The translations under genes and the position numbers were made by a program. A stretch of DNA of 64,000 nt from Thermoanaerobaculaceae bacterium (GTDB taxonomy: Bacteria; Acidobacteriota; Thermoanaerobaculia; Thermoanaerobaculales; Thermoanaerobaculaceae). This document shows, piece by piece, positions 24,638 through 33,487 of the stretch. The stretch spans positions 1-64,000 of the forward strand of contig JACADV010000023.1 of NCBI GenBank assembly GCA_013388425.1, read 5' to 3'. The notes under the pieces are model-generated. The model was not told where the DNA came from and made no database searches. It saw nothing but the letters and a program-made list of their open reading frames with translations. Positions within the stretch are counted from its first letter, which is position 1, and every line of letters starts with the position of its first letter.

Positions 24638-25519
24638 ATGAGAGCAACAGGGCTCCGCAGCCTGGGGGATGCCCGGACGCTCGCCCGGTTCGTTCACAAC
24701 CTCAAGGAAGGCGTGTACATCACCGATGCCTCGGGACGCATCCTCGACGCCAACCCTGCCTTCCTGGAGATGTTCGGCGTGCCGTCGCTGGCGGAGTTGA
24801 ACCGCTACACCGCCCTGGACCTCCTGGTGGACCCCACCCGCCGCACCGAAGAGCTTGCCATCCTCGCCCGGGAGGGGTCGGTGCGCGAGTTCGAGCTGGC
24901 GATCCGTACCCCAGCCGGCCGCGTGCGGGTGGTCCTCGACACGGCCTACCAGGTGACGGATCCGGGCAGCGACGAGGTGCTGTACCACGGCATCCTCGTC
25001 GACATCACCGAGCGCAAACTCCTGGAGGAGCAGCTACGCGAGATGGCCATCCACGACCCCCTGACCGGCTGCTACAACCGCTTCTTCCTGCGCCAGCTCC
25101 AGACGTCACCGGACGGCGAAGCGCACCGGTGGGGCGTGGTCGCCATCGACATCGACGGCTTCAAGGCATACAACGATCGCCACGGTCACGACACGGGCGA
25201 CCGGGTGCTGGTGGAGATGAGTCGGTTCCTCCACTCGCGGCTGCGCGAGGAGGATGTGGTGGTGCGCACCGGCGGGGACGAGTTCGTGGTCCTCCTGGCG
25301 AACCGGTCGTTGCGCGAGACGCAGGCGGCTGCCCGGCGGCTGCTGGCTGCCTCTGCCCGGGAAGGGGGGGCATCCATCTCGGTGGGGTGGGCCTCGCAGC
25401 AGCCGGGGGAACAGCTGGAGGAAACCATCCGCCGGGCGGACCACCACCTCATCGCCCGCCGCGTCGCAGCTGGCCACCCTCAGGCCGGTAGCACCACCGT
25501 CTCGCGCACCTCGCGGTAG
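24638..25519 (+). CDS. PAS-GGDEF diguanylate cyclase
   Basis: A 293-residue cytoplasmic protein. A PAS domain (about 15-130: VYITDASGRILDANPAFLEMFG and the PAC end DEVLYHGILVDITERK) is joined by a short helix to a GGDEF domain (about 135-275). The active loop is RTGGDEFVVLL, and an RxxD inhibitory site (REED) lies five residues ahead of it. It should make c-di-GMP and be product-inhibited. The start ATG at 24638 follows GGAGCGGGG; an upstream ATG at 24578 is less likely. The 3' end overlaps the convergent nitrilase gene by 40 bp. The PAS ligand is unknown. Confidence 0.9.
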   Translation: MRATGLRSLGDARTLARFVHNLKEGVYITDASGRILDANPAFLEMFGVPSLAELNRYTALDLLVDPTRRTEELAILAREGSVREFELAIRTPAGRVRVVLDTAYQVTDPGSDEVLYHGILVDITERKLLEEQLREMAIHDPLTGCYNRFFLRQLQTSPDGEAHRWGVVAIDIDGFKAYNDRHGHDTGDRVLVEMSRFLHSRLREEDVVVRTGGDEFVVLLANRSLRETQAAARRLLAASAREGGASISVGWASQQPGEQLEETIRRADHHLIARRVAAGHPQAGSTTVSRTSR

Positions 25520-26223
25520 TCCGCGATGGGGTCCACGAGGGGCGGAGCGATCCGCTCCAGGTCGAGGGTGTAGGTCCGGTCGTCGGCGGTCCGCACCGGC
25601 TCGCCGTGGGGGTCGAACACGTAGTTCCCGGCGCCCGCGAACATCTCGCCCTCCCAGTCGGAGGCCGCCACGCAGCAGCCCAAGCACCAGGCGGCGTTTT
25701 CGATGGCGCGGGCGGAAAGGAGCGTCCTCCACACGTGGTCGCGCCGCCACGGCCACCAGGCCACCGCCACGAAGAGCGTGCATTGGGCCTGCAGCTTCAA
25801 GGTGCGACACTGCTCGGGAAAGCGCAGGTCGTTGCAGTTCACCAGGCCCACGGTCACGCCCCCCCACTCTACCGCCACATACCGCTCCCCGGGCTGCCAC
25901 AGCTCGCGTGCGCCGTTGGGGGCGAACAGGTGCACCTTGTCGTACGCGGCCACCTCCAGGCCGCCGCGCCACACCGTCATCCGGTTGCGGCGCGCCTCCG
26001 AGAGGGAACCGAAGACGTACAGCACCGCCGGGTGAGCGGCGGACAGCTCAGCAAAGACCTGACGGGCGCGGAGAGGGTCCAGCTGGCGGGTGTAGCCGTG
26101 CAGGAAGCTCTCCGGGAAGACCACCAGGTCGCACTGCTCCCCCGCCTCGTCCCCCTCCGCCCGGAGCCGAGCCAGGTTCGTTTCCACGTCGCGACACACC
26201 CAGCGCGAGAGGTAGACACGCAT
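25480..26223 (-). CDS. Carbon-nitrogen hydrolase (nitrilase superfamily)
   Basis: A 247-residue enzyme with the nitrilase Glu-Lys-Cys triad in order: Glu38 (VVFPESFLHGY), Lys96 (AYDKVHLF) and Cys130 (LVNCNDLRFPE). Members hydrolyse amides, carbamoyl compounds or nitriles. The DLRFPE after the Cys is shared with omega-amidase (NIT2/YafV) and beta-alanine synthase-type branches. Start is ATG 26223 (MRVYLSRWVC); ATG 26238 is an alternative. Given the purine/pyrimidine degradation genes elsewhere in the window, an N-carbamoyl amino acid amidase role is possible, but it is 20 kb away and unlinked. The gene overlaps the diguanylate cyclase 3' end. Confidence 0.85.
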   Translation of the reverse strand: MRVYLSRWVCRDVETNLARLRAEGDEAGEQCDLVVFPESFLHGYTRQLDPLRARQVFAELSAAHPAVLYVFGSLSEARRNRMTVWRGGLEVAAYDKVHLFAPNGARELWQPGERYVAVEWGGVTVGLVNCNDLRFPEQCRTLKLQAQCTLFVAVAWWPWRRDHVWRTLLSARAIENAAWCLGCCVAASDWEGEMFAGAGNYVFDPHGEPVRTADDRTYTLDLERIAPPLVDPIADYREVRETVVLPA

Positions 26224-26289
26224 GGCCGAGCCTACCACGGCACCCAGGGCCGGCCCAGACCGACGCAGCCGGGGTCCAGTGGGAGGGCG

Positions 26290-26814
26290 CTAGAAGAAGA
26301 GCGAGAACCCCACGGTGGCGCCAAAGACCCGATCCCCGGTTACCCAGGGGCTCGAGATGTACTCCCGCTTCCAAAACACCGTCGTGTTGATGGAAGCGCG
26401 TTGCGTCACCAGCACCCGCAGACCGCTCTCCGTCTGCCACCCCCAGTCCACGGAGTCGCGCAGGTCGCCAAAGTAGGTGTAGGCAGCCACACCGAGAAAC
26501 GGCAGGACGGTGGCGTGGGTGGTGGCGAAGTTGTAGCGGTAGAACGCCCCGATCGACCCCGCCTTGATCGTCCCCTGGCCGTCCGGTCGCACGTACAGGA
26601 GCGAGAAGAGGGTCCCCACCTCGTGCGCCGTTGTCACCAGGTAGCCCACCCGGCCGGTCCCGTTGAAGTAGAACCCGGCATCCGACGTATCCTGGAGCAG
26701 CAGGCTCAGGTTGAGCTCCTTTGCCCCCTTGTCCAGCTCCGCGGCGACAACCTCTTGACTCGCCACCACGGCCAGCAGCACGAACAGCACCGCACCTCGA
26801 AACCCAAACCGCAT
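26290..26814 (-). CDS. Small outer-membrane beta-barrel protein
   Basis: A 174-residue protein with a signal peptide (MRFGFRGAVLFVLLAVVASQEVVA). Amphipathic strands follow (YFNGTGRVGYLVTT, GAFYRYNFATTHATVLPFLG, VFGATVGFSLFF) with a C-terminal Phe, so an eight-stranded barrel is likely. No family beyond 'outer-membrane barrel' can be named. The start ATG 26814 has GGGGAGGGGG upstream. It stands alone between the nitrilase-type gene and a small hypothetical gene, all on the minus strand. Confidence 0.65.
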   Translation of the reverse strand: MRFGFRGAVLFVLLAVVASQEVVAAELDKGAKELNLSLLLQDTSDAGFYFNGTGRVGYLVTTAHEVGTLFSLLYVRPDGQGTIKAGSIGAFYRYNFATTHATVLPFLGVAAYTYFGDLRDSVDWGWQTESGLRVLVTQRASINTTVFWKREYISSPWVTGDRVFGATVGFSLFF

Positions 26815-26858
26815 CCTCGTCCCCCTCCCCGCGTCGCCCTTCCGGCGGGATGTGGGAA

Positions 26859-27251
26859 CTATAGCCCGGGTGGGAGCCGGCTGCGACCTGCCGTGCGGCC
26901 CTCTCCCGGTGCCGTACCCCGCGCCCCGAGGGCGCTCCAGAGGATGTCGGGGAGCTGCAGGAGAAACTGGAGCCGCGGCAGCGCCACCGCCCCGGCACGG
27001 CGGGCCTCGCCGAGACGCTCCTCCCGTCCCGGCGCGGCAAACACCACCACGGCACAGCCCCTGCCGACGAGCTCCTGGATTTGGGCGTCGCTCACGCTTT
27101 CCCCGTCGGCGAGGAGCACAGCAGCGCCTTGCAGCGCACTGGCCGCTGCCAGGGGGACCACCTCGGCCCCCAGCGACCGCACCAGTTGCTCCACTGGCAG
27201 ACGGAGGAAGGCGTTGGGGATCAGCACGCCAACGCGGGGCGGCTCAGCCAC
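26859..27251 (-). CDS. Hypothetical protein, receiver-like or Rossmann-like fold
   Basis: A 130-residue protein that I cannot assign. It alternates beta strands and helices (VGVLIPNAFLRLPVEQLVRS, LQGAAVLLADGESVSDAQI, GCAVVVFAAPG, GAVALPRLQFLLQLPDIL), resembling a degenerate response-regulator receiver, but there is no clear acidic pocket. The basic, Gly/Arg-rich tail after residue 112 looks disordered. A GTG start at 27251 overlaps the stop of the GDPD gene by 8 bp, so the two are translationally coupled. That and its high-GC3 coding make it a real gene. Confidence 0.6.
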   Translation of the reverse strand: MAEPPRVGVLIPNAFLRLPVEQLVRSLGAEVVPLAAASALQGAAVLLADGESVSDAQIQELVGRGCAVVVFAAPGREERLGEARRAGAVALPRLQFLLQLPDILWSALGARGTAPGEGRTAGRSRLPPGL

Positions 27252-27885
27252 GCAGCACCTCCACCGCCCGGTCCGGCCGGTCCGTGGTGAGCGAGGCCAC
27301 GCCCAGGGCTACCAGCTCCCGCATCCGGCTTGCGGCGTTCACGGTCCAGGGGTGGAGCGCTCGCCCCGAGGCAAGCAGCGATTCCACCAGGGTGTGGCGG
27401 GGGGAAAGCTCCACCCCCACCGGGAGCCACTCGGGCAACGCGCCGAAGACCCAGGAGAGGGGAACGCGGGGGAGCAACTGCTCCATCTCGCCAAGGATGG
27501 GCAACGACGAGGAGATCACTCGCACCCGCCCCGTGCGCGGTGCCACGAGCGCCGCCAGCGCCTCCAGATGCTGGGCCCGCAGCACCCGGCCCAGGGGCTT
27601 GACCTCCACGAAGAGCCAGCGCCCAGGGTCCACTGCCGCGAGCACGTCGGCCAGTTCCGGCACACCAGCAGCGCCCAGCGCCCCCGCCTGCCACTGCTCG
27701 ATGGGTACCCCCCCGCGGCGGCGGTCGTGGTGGCACACCCACACGCCGTCGGCGGTGGGCCGCACGTCCACCTCCACGCCGTCGGCGCCCACCGCCAGGG
27801 CCGCCCGCACGCCGGCCACGCTGTTGTCGGGGAAACGCCCAGCGAACCCCCGGTGCCCGATGATGAGCGGGGTGTGCTCGGACAT
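27244..27885 (-). CDS. Glycerophosphodiester phosphodiesterase (UgpQ-like)
   Basis: A 213-residue TIM-barrel enzyme. HRGFAGRFPDNSVAG (catalytic His-Arg and the PxNT-like motif, here PDNS), GVEVDVRPTADGVWVCHHD (Glu, Asp, His of the metal and acid-base site) and FVEVKP are all present. It hydrolyses glycerophosphodiesters to glycerol-3-phosphate and alcohol. No signal peptide, so it is cytoplasmic like UgpQ. The ATG at 27885 has GGAGGGGAGAG upstream. It overlaps a small hypothetical gene downstream and follows FabL by 27 bp, so the set could be one transcript. Confidence 0.9.
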   Translation of the reverse strand: MSEHTPLIIGHRGFAGRFPDNSVAGVRAALAVGADGVEVDVRPTADGVWVCHHDRRRGGVPIEQWQAGALGAAGVPELADVLAAVDPGRWLFVEVKPLGRVLRAQHLEALAALVAPRTGRVRVISSSLPILGEMEQLLPRVPLSWVFGALPEWLPVGVELSPRHTLVESLLASGRALHPWTVNAASRMRELVALGVASLTTDRPDRAVEVLRG

Positions 27886-27912
27886 GTCGTTTTCCTCTCT
27901 CCCCTCCCCACC

Positions 27913-28671
27913 TCACGCCAGGATGGAATAGCCACCGTCCACCAAAATGGTCTGCCCGTGGATCATCGAAGCGAAATCCGTGCACAGGAAGACCACGGCG
28001 TTGGCCACGTCCTGAGGCGTCACCAGCCGCCCGGCGGGGGTGCGCCGCTGCGATTCTTCCACGAGCGCTTCGCGGTTTGGGAAGTGCTTGAGGGCGTCGG
28101 TTTCCACGGTGCCCGCCGAGACCGCGTTGATCCGCACCCCCTGCGGCGCCAGTTCCGCTGCCAGGTGGCGCACCATCGACTCCAGGGCCGCCTTGGAAGC
28201 CCCCACCGCCGTGTAGTTGGGGATGGCCCGCACCGCTCCCAGCGAGGACACGGCCACCACCGCACGCGGGCCCCTGGCGGGCAGGCGCAGGAACTGCTGC
28301 ACCAGGGGCAGCAGCGCCGCGGCGTTGATGTCCATGGTCCAGTGGAAGTGGTGCAGGTTGAGCTCTGTCACCGGCTTCAGGACGCCGGAAGCAGCGTTGG
28401 AGACGAGGATGTCCAAGCCGTTCCAGGCCGCGCGGATGTCGGCGAACATCCGCGCCACGTGCTCCTCGTTGGCCACGTTCCCTTTGAGCAGCAGGGCGCG
28501 AGCCCCGCGTGCCTCGATCTCCCGCGCCACCTCTTCCGCCGCCTGGCGGTTGCGGAAAAAGTTGATCGCCACGTCCACCTTGAAGTCCGCCAGCGACAGC
28601 GCAATCGCCCTACCGATCCCCCGCGACGCCCCGGTCACCAGGGCCCGCTTGCCCCGCAATTTGAGATCCAT
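27913..28671 (-). CDS. fabL: Enoyl-ACP reductase of the FabL type (SDR family)
   Basis: A 252-residue short-chain dehydrogenase with TGASRGIG (NADPH-binding) and the VSSLGAVRAIPNYTAVGASK active-site region (Ser and Tyr-x6-Lys). The DALKHFPNRE, TPAGR and GQTILVDGG stretches closely match Bacillus FabL rather than 3-ketoacyl-ACP reductase FabG, which has YxxxK. It would reduce enoyl-ACP in the last step of fatty-acid elongation. The ATG at 28671 with GGGGAGGGA 7 nt upstream is preferred over the GTG at 28677. It is divergent from the EF-P gene. Confidence 0.88.
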   Translation of the reverse strand: MDLKLRGKRALVTGASRGIGRAIALSLADFKVDVAINFFRNRQAAEEVAREIEARGARALLLKGNVANEEHVARMFADIRAAWNGLDILVSNAASGVLKPVTELNLHHFHWTMDINAAALLPLVQQFLRLPARGPRAVVAVSSLGAVRAIPNYTAVGASKAALESMVRHLAAELAPQGVRINAVSAGTVETDALKHFPNREALVEESQRRTPAGRLVTPQDVANAVVFLCTDFASMIHGQTILVDGGYSILA

Positions 28672-28791
28672 TCCCACTCCCTCCCCTTGGAAACGATACC
28701 CGTCTCGCGTCGCATGGGCAACATCCTGCCGCCGGCTTGGGAATGCTATACTTGCCTACCACGGCTCCGGCCGGAGGCGGAGGCACGTCAC

Positions 28792-29352
28792 ATGCAATTG
28801 GTGGCTACCGAACTTCGTCCAGGGAACATCATTCTCCACAACGGCCAGCTCCACCGCGTGCTGACCGTCACCCACATCACGCCCGGCAACTGGCGCGGCA
28901 TGGTCCAGTGCAAGCTGCGCAACATCAAGACGGGCAACCAGCTGGAGCACCGGTTCCGCTCCGAGGATCGGGTGGAGAAGGCCACCCTGGACACCCAGGA
29001 GATGCAGTACCTGTACTCCGATGGCTCCGGGCACCACTTCATGAACACGGAAACGTTTGACCAGCTAACCCTCACCGACGAGGTGCTGGGCGATGCCCTG
29101 GGCTACATGCTGCCGGACACGGTCATCACCGTGGACTTCTACGAGAGCCAGCCGGTGGGTATCGAGTTGCCCAACACCGTGGTGCTCGAAGTGGTGGAAA
29201 CCGAACCGGCACTGCGGGGCGCCACCGCGGCCGGCGGCTCCAAACCGGCAAAGCTCGAGACCGGCATCACCGTGCAGGTGCCCATGTTCGTGGAGTCGGG
29301 CACGAAGATTATCGTCGACACCCGCACCGGCGAGTACGTCTCGCGCGCGTAG
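28792..29352 (+). CDS. efp: Elongation factor P
   Basis: A 186-residue protein with the three beta-barrel domains of EF-P: a KOW-like N-domain, an OB domain with MQYLYSDGSGHHFMNTETFDQ, and a C-domain ending VPMFVESGTKIIVDTRTGEYVSRA. It promotes peptide-bond formation at Pro stretches on the ribosome. The domain I loop tip reads TPGNWRGMV (residues 30-38): Asn33 or Trp34 stands near where E. coli has the modified Lys34. The two classical modification systems (beta-lysylation on Lys, rhamnosylation on Arg) are therefore not obviously applicable, though Arg35 is next to the tip. Several Pro-rich proteins in this window would need EF-P. A TATACT at 28747-28752 is a possible -10. Confidence 0.93.
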   Translation: MQLVATELRPGNIILHNGQLHRVLTVTHITPGNWRGMVQCKLRNIKTGNQLEHRFRSEDRVEKATLDTQEMQYLYSDGSGHHFMNTETFDQLTLTDEVLGDALGYMLPDTVITVDFYESQPVGIELPNTVVLEVVETEPALRGATAAGGSKPAKLETGITVQVPMFVESGTKIIVDTRTGEYVSRA

Positions 29353-29369
29353 CTCGCTTGGGACCGCCG

Positions 29370-30923
29370 CTAGAAAATCGAACCCGACAGCAACAGGTAG
29401 ACCGGTCCCGAGCCGTCGTCCGGAAACCCCACTTCCAAACGGGTGAGCCGGAGGATCGAGGCCCGCGTGCTCTCGAACATCACCCCCACCCCCACGTCGG
29501 CGCGCCAGCCGCCGGTGCCGGCTCCCACCCGTGCCCCCCAGGTGCGGCCGGCATCGCCAAACAGGGTGAGGCCGAGCACGCCCACGTGCAGGATCTCCCC
29601 GCCTAGCTGCTGGCGCCACTCCACATTGACGACAGCCCGGGAGGTGCCATCGAAGGTGTCGGGATCCCACCCGCGCAACCCCGTGTCCGCTCCCAGGGTG
29701 AGCTGCCGGTCGGCGTCCAGGCGGTGGCCAGCATCGGCGGCGATGCGCGCCAGCAGGCCCCGCCTGCCGGTGGTCTTGAGGCCTGCCTCGGCGTGGAGTA
29801 TAAGGTTAGAGGGCCTTCGCTCCTCCAGGCGGCCGGAGAGGCCCAGATCCACCCAGCTGAAGGTACTCTCCGCAAACGCCCCCACCGCGAGGTGCCCGGC
29901 AAATCGGGCCGTGCCGGCGTCCCCCCCCAGGGCGGGGAGCGACACACCCACCGAAGCGCTCCACTTGGGGCCGAGGGGCACATCCTCCTGTCGCTGCCAG
30001 CCCCGCAGCCCCCGCACTACCACCCACCGATCCGTCTCCCGCTGCCACCCCACCTCCACCCCCACGAGCTTGCGGTTGGCGGGTGGTTCGAACACCCCCC
30101 CCGCCTCCCACGCCCACTCGCCGTAGCGCGCCTCCTCCCCGAACACCCCCACCGTGAGCCGATCCACGGCTTCCTCCACCAGCGGCACGCGCAGGCCACC
30201 CCAAATCCCATAGGTGCGCCGTTCCACACCCCCGGAGGCGACCCGCTTGCCCCCCGCGTAGAGGTGCTCCACGAGCTTGGCGTGCCGCCAATCGACGCCG
30301 CCCGCCAGGGTGGTGGCGAGGGAAAAGAACGGGTAGGCCACGGAAACGGCCTCGGTCTTGCCGTCGGAGGCGTCCTGATGGGCGAGGCTCACCTGCCAGC
30401 GCGTCGAGAGGAAGAGCGGGTCTCGGTAGATGGCGGTCCAGGAGCGGCGCTCCGGGTCGTGGCGGATGTCCAGCTCTAGGTGTTTGCCCCAACCGAGAAA
30501 GTTGCTCTCCGAGAGGGCCAGGCCGTAGCTGGTGCGGTTGCCGGTCTTGCCGTACCGCAGGCCGGGTCGCGTGGTCCACTGGTCCTGGGTCTCCACCACC
30601 ACCTCCACGCCGCCCTCGACGGGGTGAGCGGTGATGGTGACCGGGTTGAGCAGTCCGTTCTGCCGCAAGAGCCGCTCGCTCTCAACCAACTTGGCCGGGT
30701 CAAGCGGCTCCCCCTCGCGGAAGAGCAGCATGGAACGGATGAAGCCTTCGGTGGAGAGGACGTGCAGCGCGTCGGCCAGGCGGTACGGCCAGGAGGAGGT
30801 GGAGGGGTCTTCCAGCACGAAGATATCGTGGCGAATCACACGAATGGCTACGATGGTCGGGGCCGCCCCGGGCCCCTCCCGGAGCTCCCCAGCCAGCATC
30901 AGGCAGAGCGCCAGCGCCACCAT
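29370..30923 (-). CDS. Omp85/BamA-family outer-membrane protein with short POTRA region
   Basis: A 517-residue protein with a signal sequence and one POTRA-like domain (about 50-115: FIRSMLLFREGEPLDPAKLVESERLLRQ, then VTITAHPVEGGVEVVVETQDQW). A C-terminal 16-stranded barrel region follows, with the lid-loop motif GLRGWDPD (the VRGF/Y position of Omp85) and a final Phe. BamA has five POTRAs and TamA three, so this is a reduced paralogue. Such proteins may insert specific barrels or anchor lipoproteins. It is convergent with efp (17-bp gap) and divergent from the DinB gene. Confidence 0.8.
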   Translation of the reverse strand: MVALALCLMLAGELREGPGAAPTIVAIRVIRHDIFVLEDPSTSSWPYRLADALHVLSTEGFIRSMLLFREGEPLDPAKLVESERLLRQNGLLNPVTITAHPVEGGVEVVVETQDQWTTRPGLRYGKTGNRTSYGLALSESNFLGWGKHLELDIRHDPERRSWTAIYRDPLFLSTRWQVSLAHQDASDGKTEAVSVAYPFFSLATTLAGGVDWRHAKLVEHLYAGGKRVASGGVERRTYGIWGGLRVPLVEEAVDRLTVGVFGEEARYGEWAWEAGGVFEPPANRKLVGVEVGWQRETDRWVVVRGLRGWQRQEDVPLGPKWSASVGVSLPALGGDAGTARFAGHLAVGAFAESTFSWVDLGLSGRLEERRPSNLILHAEAGLKTTGRRGLLARIAADAGHRLDADRQLTLGADTGLRGWDPDTFDGTSRAVVNVEWRQQLGGEILHVGVLGLTLFGDAGRTWGARVGAGTGGWRADVGVGVMFESTRASILRLTRLEVGFPDDGSGPVYLLLSGSIF

Positions 30924-31024
30924 GCGTTGATTCTACGGGAGGGAAACGCCTCGGTGTTGGTGCGCCCGCCTCCCAGGCAGACCGGGAAGTGCTGCTAAGC
31001 TAGGGCTTGCTTGGAGGGACCACC

Positions 31025-31510
31025 ATGAACGACTACGTGACGCGCCTCCTGGCCCTGGTGGGGGACCGCGATCCGCTCGCGGTTCTCGAGGCCACGCCGT
31101 CCCGTCTCGAAGACCTGTTCTGGCAGCTGGGGGAGAAGGGGCTCGACCGCAGCTACGGGGAGGGGAAGTGGACGGCCCGGCAGATCTTCGTCCACCTGGC
31201 CGATGCGGAGATTGCCTACGCCTTTCGCCTGCGCCAAGTGCTGAGCCAGGAGGACCACCGCGTGCAGACCTTCGACGAGAGGCGGTGGATGGAGCTCCAC
31301 CGGGGGTTCGACGCTCCCCTGGCCCTCGAACTGTTCCGGGCCCTGCGTCTGTGGAACCTGCGCCTCTTGGGCTCCCTGGAGGCCGAGCAGTGGGCCCGCA
31401 CTGCCGTGCACCCGGAACGCGGTGCCGAGAGCCTCGAGCTGATGGTCAAGCTCCTGGCCGGCCACGACGGGAACCACATCCAGCAGCTCGAGCAGATTGC
31501 CCGAGGGTGA
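31025..31510 (+). CDS. DinB-family putative metal-dependent protein
   Basis: A 161-residue four-helix-bundle protein. The three spaced histidines of the DinB/YfiT metal site are visible: QIFVHLADAEIAY, and the pair in GHDGNHIQQLEQI near the C-terminus. Relatives are thiol transferases (bacillithiol-, mycothiol-linked) or stress proteins; the exact reaction is unknown. The ATG at 31025 is preceded by TTGGAGG. The M28 peptidase gene follows after 5 bp, so they are co-transcribed. Confidence 0.8.
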   Translation: MNDYVTRLLALVGDRDPLAVLEATPSRLEDLFWQLGEKGLDRSYGEGKWTARQIFVHLADAEIAYAFRLRQVLSQEDHRVQTFDERRWMELHRGFDAPLALELFRALRLWNLRLLGSLEAEQWARTAVHPERGAESLELMVKLLAGHDGNHIQQLEQIARG

Positions 31511-31515
31511 TTCCC

Positions 31516-32865
31516 ATGCCCAGCTCCCACCTCCGTGCCTGCGTCGCCCTCCTCGCCCTCGTGGCCGTGGCAGGACTCGCGCCCGCAGCCCCGCCCGAGG
31601 AAGTGCCGGGCGCCGATCTCCTCCCCACCCTCCAGGCAGCCGCCCGTTCCGACCCCTTTGCCTTCCAGCTCCTCGCCCACCTGGTGGACGAGATTGGCCC
31701 ACGCCTGGCCGGCTCTCCCGAGCTGGAGCGGGCGGTGGGCTGGGCCGAGGAGACTTTCAAGGGCCTGGGCCTGGAGCGGGTGTGGCGGGAGGAGGTGCTG
31801 GTGCCGCACTGGCAGCGCGGCGTGGAGCGGCTCGAGATGCTCGCCCCGGAGCACCGGCAACTCCCCCTGCTGGGGCTGGGCGGCTCGGTAGGAACGGCCG
31901 GTGTGGAAGCCCCCGTGGTGGTGGTCCGATCCTTCGCCGAGCTGGGGCCTGCAGTGCAAGGGAAGATCGTGCTCTTCAACGTGCCCATGGAACGCACCCG
32001 ACCGGCGCTGCGGGGCTACGGCGAAGCGGCCCGCTACCGCAGCGAAGGCCCGTCGCGGGCGGCAGCCTGCGGTGCCGTGGCAGCGCTGGTGCGCTCCCTC
32101 GCCACCACTTCCCTCGCCACGCCGCACACGGGCGGGACCCGCTACGCGGAGGGCGTCCCCCCCATCCCTGCGGCAGCCATCACGGTGGAAGATGCCGAGT
32201 GGATCGCGCGGCTGGTGGCGCGGGGCGTCACTGTCCGCCTCCGCCTGGAAATGGGGGCGCGCACGCTGCCGGAGGTCACCTCGCACAACGTGCTGGCCGA
32301 GATCCGCGGCTGCGAGTGGCCGGAGGAGATCGTCCTGGTGGGCGGCCACCTGGATTCCTGGGACGTGGGCCGCGGCGCCCAGGACAACGGCGCCGGCGTG
32401 GTCCAGGTCATGGCGGCGATGAAGCTCTTCCGCGCCCTCCCCCGCCCACCGCGGCGCACGATCCGCGCCGTGCTGTTCACCAACGAGGAGAACGGCCTGC
32501 GGGGCGGCAAGGACTATGCGGCCCGGCACGGGAGCGAGCTGCACGTGGCTGCCATCGAGACGGATCTGGGGGCCGGCAGGCCTCTTGCCTGGGCCGCCGA
32601 AGGCCAGCCCGAGGCGCTGGCGTGGTTGCGGCGAATTGCCGCGCCGGTGGGGCTGCCCGTCCAGGAGGGGGGGAGCGGTGCCGACACTTCGCCCCTGGCA
32701 GCGGCGGGGGTGCTTGGCGTCGGCCTGCGCCCGGAGGACGAGCAGTACTTTGCCGTGCACCACACCCACGCCGACACCCTGGACAAGATCGACCCGGCAG
32801 CCCTGGCCGAGGGCACCGCGGCGGTGGCCGGGCTTGTGTGGCTGGCGGCCAACGCCCCCCGCTGA
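31516..32865 (+). CDS. Secreted M28-family zinc aminopeptidase/carboxypeptidase Q-like
   Basis: A 449-residue protein with a signal peptide (to about residue 23). A PA-type insert (about 90-215) is followed by the M28 catalytic domain. Metal ligands can be read: His in GGHLDSWDVG, Asp in GAQDNGAG, Glu-Glu in FTNEENGLRGG, Asp in AIETDLGAG and His in HHTHADTLD. It should trim peptides in the periplasm or outside the cell, in line with a protein-degrading lifestyle. It follows DinB by 5 bp and precedes hpt by 28 bp. Confidence 0.9.
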   Translation: MPSSHLRACVALLALVAVAGLAPAAPPEEVPGADLLPTLQAAARSDPFAFQLLAHLVDEIGPRLAGSPELERAVGWAEETFKGLGLERVWREEVLVPHWQRGVERLEMLAPEHRQLPLLGLGGSVGTAGVEAPVVVVRSFAELGPAVQGKIVLFNVPMERTRPALRGYGEAARYRSEGPSRAAACGAVAALVRSLATTSLATPHTGGTRYAEGVPPIPAAAITVEDAEWIARLVARGVTVRLRLEMGARTLPEVTSHNVLAEIRGCEWPEEIVLVGGHLDSWDVGRGAQDNGAGVVQVMAAMKLFRALPRPPRRTIRAVLFTNEENGLRGGKDYAARHGSELHVAAIETDLGAGRPLAWAAEGQPEALAWLRRIAAPVGLPVQEGGSGADTSPLAAAGVLGVGLRPEDEQYFAVHHTHADTLDKIDPAALAEGTAAVAGLVWLAANAPR

Positions 32866-32893
32866 GTGTAACGGGGAAGGTCTGGGAGGGGAG

Positions 32894-33424
32894 ATGTCCG
32901 AGGTACGACCCACGGTTCTCATCGACGAGGCGACGATTGCCGCCAAGGTGGCCGAGCTCGCGGCCCAGATCGACCGCGACTACGCTGGCGTGGACGAGCT
33001 CATCCTCGTAGGCGTCCTCAAAGGGGCCTTCATCTTCCTCGCGGACCTCTCCCGCAAGCTCACCATCCCCCGCGCCGTGGACTTCATTGCCCTGTCCACC
33101 TACGCCAACTCCACCACCACCGGCGCCGTGCGCATGATCATGGACCTACGGCGCAACATTGAGGGGAAGCACGTGCTGGTGGTGGAGGACATCGTGGATA
33201 CCGGCCACACCCTCGCCTACCTCATGAAGAACCTGGCCACCCGCCAGCCCGCCTCTCTGGCCTGTTGCGCCCTGGTGCGCAAGGCGGAACGGACCGAGGT
33301 GGAGGTGCCGCTGCGCTACCTGGGGTTTGACATCCCCAACGTCTGGGTGGTGGGGTACGGCCTCGACTGGGCCGAGCGGTTCCGCACCCTGCCGTACATC
33401 GGGGTCGTCACCCCCGAGGCGTGA
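32894..33424 (+). CDS. hpt: Hypoxanthine phosphoribosyltransferase
   Basis: A 176-residue PRTase. The PRPP motif VLVVEDIVDTGHTL, the flexible loop STYANSTTTGAV and the C-terminal purine-contact region DIPNVWVVGYGLDWAERFRTLPYIGV are all present. It converts hypoxanthine (and usually guanine) plus PRPP to the nucleotide. ATG 32894 follows GGGAGGGGAG. It lies 63 bp upstream of a fused xanthine dehydrogenase on the same strand. Salvage and oxidation of the same base are therefore encoded side by side, suggesting shared control at a purine branch point. Confidence 0.93.
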   Translation: MSEVRPTVLIDEATIAAKVAELAAQIDRDYAGVDELILVGVLKGAFIFLADLSRKLTIPRAVDFIALSTYANSTTTGAVRMIMDLRRNIEGKHVLVVEDIVDTGHTLAYLMKNLATRQPASLACCALVRKAERTEVEVPLRYLGFDIPNVWVVGYGLDWAERFRTLPYIGVVTPEA

Positions 33425-33487
33425 CGGGCGGCGTACCATGAGCGTTGGGCGCCCCGAGCGAGCGGGTGAGCGCCGCGGGAGGGTTGC

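Noticed and set aside
25606-29352. A very long plus-strand open frame (1248 codons)
   Set aside because: Only its last 187 codons are a gene (EF-P). The rest is antisense to the nitrilase, barrel, GDPD and FabL genes and has no family features; high GC content leaves such frames open by chance.
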